Of a DNA stretch of 10,593 nt, positions 6,110 through 10,593 are shown piece after piece. Source of the DNA: Candidatus Hydrogenedentota bacterium (GTDB lineage Bacteria > Hydrogenedentota > Hydrogenedentia > Hydrogenedentales > CAITNO01); contig SLFT01000153.1 of assembly GCA_007124105.1 (NCBI GenBank), positions 1 through 10,593 on the forward strand, given 5' to 3'. Within the stretch, counting starts at the first letter, position 1. Each line of letters begins with the position of its first letter. The notes under the pieces were generated by a model. The model was not told the DNA's origin, ran no database searches, and was given only the letters and a program-made list of their open reading frames with translations. A program made the translations under genes and the position numbers.

Positions 6110-6709
6110 ATGGGTATACAGTTGATCATTCGGTGGCGTATGCTGGGTTTGGCCATGGTACTTCTCATGGCATTGTCAGCCTGTTCGCCTATCGTAATCA
6201 TTCCCGACAACGCGTTGGAATCAGCAATTCGCGCGGAAATCCGCAAGCCGTTGTCTCTCTTCCTGACACAACGGGACTTGAACGGTGTGCGTAAGTTGAA
6301 TGCGACCGACCTGAAAATTGCCAAGTTGAAAGGGCTCCAGTTTTGCATCAATATGAACGATCTCAACTTGACAAATAACCAAGTCAGCGACATAAGCCAA
6401 CTTAGAAATATGACGCAGTTGGTTCGTTTACATCTGGGCGGCAATCAGATAATGGATATCGAGGCTGTCGCGGGGTTGTTGTCTCTTGAATACTTGGACC
6501 TTTCTGGCGACGGCAATGTAATTACTGATTGGCGTCATTTAGAGGCAAATGTGCTCAATGGCGGTTTGAGTGCAGGAGCATTGGTGAAGGTGCCCCGGAC
6601 GCATACTTTTGACAGTAGCGGCAAACCGTCGTCTGGTTTTGTGGGTGCGTATAATGCCATGCGGGATGCCGGTGTTATTGTTGATACAGGTGAGGCGCTT
6701 GATGACTGA
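6110..6709 (+). CDS. Internalin-like leucine-rich-repeat lipoprotein
   Basis: This encodes 199 aa from ATG 6110, with AAGAAGG (6095-6101) 8 nt upstream. The signal ends in a good lipobox, ALSAC, with Cys25 as lipid anchor. After it comes an internalin-type N-cap, IPDNALESAIRAEI (31-44) with LNATDLKIAKLKGL (63-76), then about three repeats of the 22-residue class: 83-103 (DLNLTNNQVSDI), 104-125 (LVRLHLGGNQIMDI) and 126-146 (LEYLDLSGDGNVITDW). The C-terminal 50 residues are not repeats. The array is short compared with typical internalins, enough only for a small solenoid. By family it should bind proteins or surface ligands outside the cytoplasm; partner unknown. It lies 150 bp upstream of the large VWA lipoprotein gene on the same strand, so joint expression is possible. 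Confidence 0.85.
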   Translation: MGIQLIIRWRMLGLAMVLLMALSACSPIVIIPDNALESAIRAEIRKPLSLFLTQRDLNGVRKLNATDLKIAKLKGLQFCINMNDLNLTNNQVSDISQLRNMTQLVRLHLGGNQIMDIEAVAGLLSLEYLDLSGDGNVITDWRHLEANVLNGGLSAGALVKVPRTHTFDSSGKPSSGFVGAYNAMRDAGVIVDTGEALDD

Positions 6710-6785
6710 ACTTGCGCCTGTTGACCGATAAAGTGTTTGCTATACGTTTCAACGTCGAACGCGTTTAGTGTAAATTGTATTTATG

Positions 6786-6823
6786 TCGTTTCTGAAACGA
6801 ATGTGTGCGGTGATAGCCGCACA
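6786..6823 (+). other. Two tandem hairpins upstream of the large lipoprotein gene
   Basis: TCGTTT-ctg-AAACGA (6786-6800, 6-bp stem) is followed after 3 nt by TGTGCGG-tgatag-CCGCACA (6804-6823, 7-bp stem). They lie in the 150-bp gap between the LRR gene and the large lipoprotein gene and end 25 nt before its ribosome binding site. No U-tract follows, so a rho-independent terminator is unlikely; mRNA processing, attenuation or stability roles are possible. Confidence 0.35.
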
Positions 6824-6859
6824 GTTGCGGCGATGACAAGAAAGCACCGAGGCGGTATG

Positions 6860-9800
6860 ATGAAAAAGAATTTTTCTGGGGTTGCGTTGTTATTGGCGGT
6901 TGGTTCTACATGTCTGATGCTTGCGGGTTGTCCGCGTACCGCCCAACTGGAGATTAGCCCGGCCAGTCTTGCATTCAGCGACAATCAGATGGAGCGACGG
7001 CTTACCTTAAGTAACCTGGGGAACCGCGCTGCCGAATGGACGCTGGAGACAGTGGTGCGTGATTCGGAGAGTTCGGACTGGCAAGCCGGTGAGATTGACT
7101 GGCTCACAATCAACAAGAGGTCCGGCATACTCGAGCCGGGCGTCGAGCATATTACGTTGACGGGGCAGCGTACCGAACGCGCACCTGGCACGTACGCCAA
7201 TATGGCCGTGCGTGTTGAGGCCACGAATTTCGAAAAGATTATACCTATATCGCTTGTCATCTCGCCGGCTTTGGTTGTCTCCCCCGAGATTGTCACGCTG
7301 CAGCCGGGCGCGCTCAGCGCGCAGTTTCGACTTGAAAACCGCGGGCAGTCCGCGGTTACCTGGGAAGCGCAGTTTTTCGAAGGCAACGATGCCACCGTGG
7401 AGACTACAAGCCTGCCATCTGATATGACCATGACTCCGGACGGCGGGGCGCTGGCGCGTCAACGAAGCGTAAATGTAAGGTTGGAATGGACGCAACCGCG
7501 CGAAGATTTTGGCCTGCGTATTACCGTCCCCGGGTCGCCGGGCCATGATGCGGTGGTTCGCTTCCGTTTTGGCGTGCAACTTACCGAGCTCGTAGCGGAG
7601 CCGGCAACGCTTACACTGTTTTATGCGCCGCCGGGAGTTGAGGGGGGCGCGACTACCCAGCCGATTTCCATACTTACGTTGCGTAATGTGGGCAGAAGTG
7701 TACTGCAATGGACAGCGACGGTGCGGACATACGGCCAGGCGGCCGATCAAGCAACCGCCCCCATACGGGTGCAACCGGGTTCGGATAGTTTAGCGGCGGG
7801 CGAATACGTGGAACTGGAAGTGGTCGTAAGCGATCCGGCGGAAGCGATACCGGGGGCGGGCAGTTATGAACTTGCCATTGAGGTGCAGGACCAGGACGGC
7901 GTTGTTACGGTGCCATTGATCCTTGAACCGGTGGCATTGCCGGTGGTAATTGCCTCGGACCCGCCTGATGCGAATGCGTTGACCTACACGCGGAAAAGTA
8001 TCCTGGATTTTGGCCGAACCAGTATTCAGGAGGAGTTTTGGGTGTTGAATATTGGGCCGCTTGAGTCGAGACTGTATTTCAAAATACGGCATGATGATGA
8101 AGGGGTAGAGAATCCGTTGCTTACGGATGTTACGCCCATGAGTGGGCATACCAATGGGCCCGACGGCGTTTTCCCCGTTGGCGGGCGTATGGTAGATTCA
8201 AGGCGTGTTCGCGTCACTGTGGACCGCACCGCCATGACGGAGGACGTTGAATATCGTGATCTCTATATCGAGGCATGGGACGAGGACTTCGAAGCGCGTA
8301 TTGATGCCGTTAACCCGTGGCATATCCGCGTGCGCGTGGAACGTCCGCCCATGCGCGTTGAGGGACCCATCAATCGTAGTCGGCCGCCTTTCCTGATGCG
8401 GTTTGTATTCACGTTGCGCGATACATTGGGGCGCGTGATCCCCACGCGGACCCCTGAAGACCTGGAAAGAATACAGTTTTCCATCACAGAGGACGACGTT
8501 CTTCTTGATTTGAACGAGACCGTGTATTATGTTGAAGGCCCTGAACAGCTGAAAGTCAATATGGTTGTGATGTTGGATTATACGGGGAGCATGTATTACG
8601 CCGGCGTGGACGATGTTAATTTACGCGCGCCAGGCGAGGTGCTTGATGAAATCCGCGATGCGGTGGCCATGTTCCTGGATGACTTGCCGCCGGGATACCG
8701 GGTGGCGCTGATGTATCACAATGACCGGCAACCTCTCAATCGCCTTATCCATCCCTTCTCCACGGACCGTGAATCGCTGAAGGCGGCATTGCGCAATTTT
8801 GAAGTGCCGCCGCAGTTACATGGAACGTCTGATATCTGGGATGCGCTTACCGAGGCGGTGGAGCGCATCGCAGCCGAGGACGCGCCGGATACGCTGCCCT
8901 TTGACGACGCGGATGTACGCGCTGTGTTGTTTATTACAGACGGCCACGACAATTCTTCCACGGCTGGCGCCAGTGGGCCTGTATCCAGCGCCCGCGAAAA
9001 CCGTGTCCGCCTTTATCCGCTTGCGTATAGCGCTGCGATTTCGGCAAATACCGCGGACCTGGCGCCGATGGCCGAGGACACCGGTGGTAAATTTTACAAT
9101 GCAGGCGATCCCGCGAATTTAGTGAAGTTACTTGGGCGCCAGCGTTCCCTCGTGCTTGCCCCTGCCGCATTTGATGCGACGCAAAACACCGCTGAATTCA
9201 GGATCAGGAACGCAGGTAGAAACCCATTGAACTGGTCCGTTGTGGAAGAAAACTCGTATCTGTGGTTGGACGTTTCGCCCACCAGTGGCACCACGCCGCC
9301 GGGCGGAGAGAGCCGTGTCAGTGTTACTGTGGACCCGGATAATGTCCCGTTGGACTTGGCGCGAGGCGCGCTGGCGATAGACTCCAATGATGGAACGGGT
9401 AGTGTGGAAATAATGTTGGCGCTGGAACCAGGTACAACAGACATACAGCAACTATCCCTTTCGTTGCGCGACGAGCCCGGGGTAATTTGGGATGAGATGC
9501 AACATCAGGTTGTGCTTACCTACGTGACTCCCAGCCAGACTGGCGGCAGCTATTCCATTGCAGTCTCCTACGAAACGCCGGAAGGCAACACGGTCACGGG
9601 TTTTTTCCAGGATTCCGGCGTTTTTTATCCGGGCGATGTGCGCGCCGGCCAGATTTCTCTGCATACCACGGGTATAGACTTCAACTACGATGCCGCTACA
9701 TGGGAAGAGGCTGTACGCGCTGAGGTGTATGTACGCGCTGATTACGTGCCGCGAAATGTCAATCAATTTCGCATGCGGTTTATACCCATGCTGGCCGATT

Positions 9801-10593
9801 ACATGCCGGATGAAGTGCGAGAGGCTTTCGAGGCGCATGAAATGAAGGTGGAACTGGCGCCGCAAGGATTGCTGGTATTTGACAGCGGGGACCCGAGGCC
9901 TAATTGGCGGCTGGTACCGCAAAATGACAACCGTTATCGGCTCTTGACTGCCCGGGAGTTTACCCTGCCCTATGCCGCTTCGGGCAACTTGCTTCGCATT
10001 ACGTTTACCAATCTGTGGTCTTTTGTAGAAGCAGCGTCCGCTGCTGGTTTCGAGCCTGAATTCTTTGTTGATATGCGCGTTGACAACAGTGTTTACTTTG
10101 CGCCTGCGGATAGTACGGGGCCGTCGGAAACGGTATATTTCCTGTACCCCAGCGGACCGACCAATCCCGACCGACCGTTGCGTGTCAGTGAAAACGCCGA
10201 CCTGGCGGGCCCTGCTCAGTCAGTTGTCATCTTGCAGGCGCCCGGGATAGATCCCGAAGCGGCTGGCGTATGGGACCGTGACGGCGACGGGTTACCCGAT
10301 TACATGGACCCGTTCCCCGATGACAGTGCGCAGCCAGGCAGGCTTACCCGGCCCGCTATCATACGGTTTGCCCCCAATGAGACAACAGCATCCGTAAGGA
10401 TAGTCAACAATCGCCTGGACAGGTTTTCCTGGAACGCCTGGATAGAAGTGCCCACGGGCGGCAGTTTAACCGCCGCTCATTTTTCCTGGTTTGTCGAAGA
10501 TGAGGACGGAAACGAAATTCCTCTTGACGGGATACCGGGCGGCACGTTGCTTCCGGGAGAAGAAGAACGACTCGTGCTGCGCTTTGATCCTGC
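6860..10593 (+). CDS. Giant BACON/VWA-domain surface lipoprotein (cut by window edge)
   Basis: The frame is open from ATG 6860 to the window end (1244 codons, no stop), so the C terminus is missing. I prefer 6860 over the ATG at 6857 because GAGG (6849-6852) is then 7 nt away. The signal ends in a perfect lipobox, LAGC, with Cys24. Four Ig-like beta domains of the BACON/ASH type follow, roughly residues 30-134, 136-239, 243-357 and 361-495. A von Willebrand A domain spans about 566-760 with metal-site motifs DYTGS (573-577), HGTSD (654-658) and ITDGHD (692-697). A clear BACON repeat follows (about 767-857; NPLNWSV..WLDVSPTSGT), then an unassigned beta-rich region, a DRDGDGLPDYMD calcium loop (1139-1150) and the start of another Ig-like domain (IIRFAPNET...). 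Adhesion or ligand binding at the outer surface is inferred. The metal site has Thr where DxSxS has its first Ser. Confidence 0.88.
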   Translation, partial: MKKNFSGVALLLAVGSTCLMLAGCPRTAQLEISPASLAFSDNQMERRLTLSNLGNRAAEWTLETVVRDSESSDWQAGEIDWLTINKRSGILEPGVEHITLTGQRTERAPGTYANMAVRVEATNFEKIIPISLVISPALVVSPEIVTLQPGALSAQFRLENRGQSAVTWEAQFFEGNDATVETTSLPSDMTMTPDGGALARQRSVNVRLEWTQPREDFGLRITVPGSPGHDAVVRFRFGVQLTELVAEPATLTLFYAPPGVEGGATTQPISILTLRNVGRSVLQWTATVRTYGQAADQATAPIRVQPGSDSLAAGEYVELEVVVSDPAEAIPGAGSYELAIEVQDQDGVVTVPLILEPVALPVVIASDPPDANALTYTRKSILDFGRTSIQEEFWVLNIGPLESRLYFKIRHDDEGVENPLLTDVTPMSGHTNGPDGVFPVGGRMVDSRRVRVTVDRTAMTEDVEYRDLYIEAWDEDFEARIDAVNPWHIRVRVERPPMRVEGPINRSRPPFLMRFVFTLRDTLGRVIPTRTPEDLERIQFSITEDDVLLDLNETVYYVEGPEQLKVNMVVMLDYTGSMYYAGVDDVNLRAPGEVLDEIRDAVAMFLDDLPPGYRVALMYHNDRQPLNRLIHPFSTDRESLKAALRNFEVPPQLHGTSDIWDALTEAVERIAAEDAPDTLPFDDADVRAVLFITDGHDNSSTAGASGPVSSARENRVRLYPLAYSAAISANTADLAPMAEDTGGKFYNAGDPANLVKLLGRQRSLVLAPAAFDATQNTAEFRIRNAGRNPLNWSVVEENSYLWLDVSPTSGTTPPGGESRVSVTVDPDNVPLDLARGALAIDSNDGTGSVEIMLALEPGTTDIQQLSLSLRDEPGVIWDEMQHQVVLTYVTPSQTGGSYSIAVSYETPEGNTVTGFFQDSGVFYPGDVRAGQISLHTTGIDFNYDAATWEEAVRAEVYVRADYVPRNVNQFRMRFIPMLADYMPDEVREAFEAHEMKVELAPQGLLVFDSGDPRPNWRLVPQNDNRYRLLTAREFTLPYAASGNLLRITFTNLWSFVEAASAAGFEPEFFVDMRVDNSVYFAPADSTGPSETVYFLYPSGPTNPDRPLRVSENADLAGPAQSVVILQAPGIDPEAAGVWDRDGDGLPDYMDPFPDDSAQPGRLTRPAIIRFAPNETTASVRIVNNRLDRFSWNAWIEVPTGGSLTAAHFSWFVEDEDGNEIPLDGIPGGTLLPGEEERLVLRFDP

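Noticed and set aside
6721..6746. Possible promoter TTGACC...TATACG before the giant lipoprotein gene
   Set aside because: The spacer is only 14 nt, too short for a normal sigma70 promoter.
7007..7774. Minus-strand 255-codon open frame inside the giant lipoprotein gene
   Set aside because: It lies wholly opposite a continuous frame with clear BACON/ASH-like repeats; its translation is basic and motif-free.

Overview
The window looks like chromosomal DNA of a Gram-negative bacterium of moderate GC content. Most starts carry Shine-Dalgarno sites, there are three lipoproteins with lipobox cysteines, and the gene content (a DUF6807/PmoA-like lipoprotein, an atypical DapA-family lyase, a sulfatase-fold membrane protein, a BACON-type/VWA surface protein) is typical of environmental PVC/FCB-like or Hydrogenedentota-like heterotrophs. 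That taxonomic placement is inference. No rRNA, tRNA, CRISPR array, transposase or phage gene was seen.

Layout. (1) 1-658, minus: the N-terminal part of a polytopic sulfatase/phosphatase-superfamily membrane protein, cut by the window edge. (2) 659-981: a divergent intergenic region with nested inverted repeats. (3) 982-1728, plus: an exported protein of unknown function, converging tail-to-tail with the next gene (15 bp overlap). (4) 1714-5277, minus: four genes read in the order DapA-family lyase (4297-5277), P-loop ATPase (3524-4276), DUF6807 lipoprotein (2238-3230), YfcE-like metallophosphoesterase (1714-2241). The first two are 20 bp apart and the last two share an ATGA overlap; a 293-bp gap with an 8-bp inverted repeat separates the pairs. 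(5) 5278-6109: a long non-coding stretch with a compact palindromic element (5398-5456), a consensus-like sigma70 promoter (5659-5688) and small perfect hairpins leading into the next gene. (6) 6110-6709, plus: a small internalin-like leucine-rich-repeat lipoprotein. (7) 6860 to the window end, plus: a very large lipoprotein with repeated BACON/ASH-like Ig domains, an embedded von Willebrand A domain and a calcium-binding DxDxDG loop.

How they may work together. The minus-strand cluster combines a class I aldolase-fold lyase, a DUF6807 lipoprotein and a phosphoesterase, a mix often found in sugar-acid or glycan catabolism; no substrate can be read from the sequence. The secretion-type P-loop ATPase among them is odd. 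The plus-strand genes at the right encode surface-anchored binding or adhesion proteins. No convincing new multi-gene system is evident. The best leads are the degenerate active sites of the DapA-like and phosphoesterase proteins, the isolated ATPase, the palindromic element at 5398-5456 and the structured leader upstream of the LRR gene.
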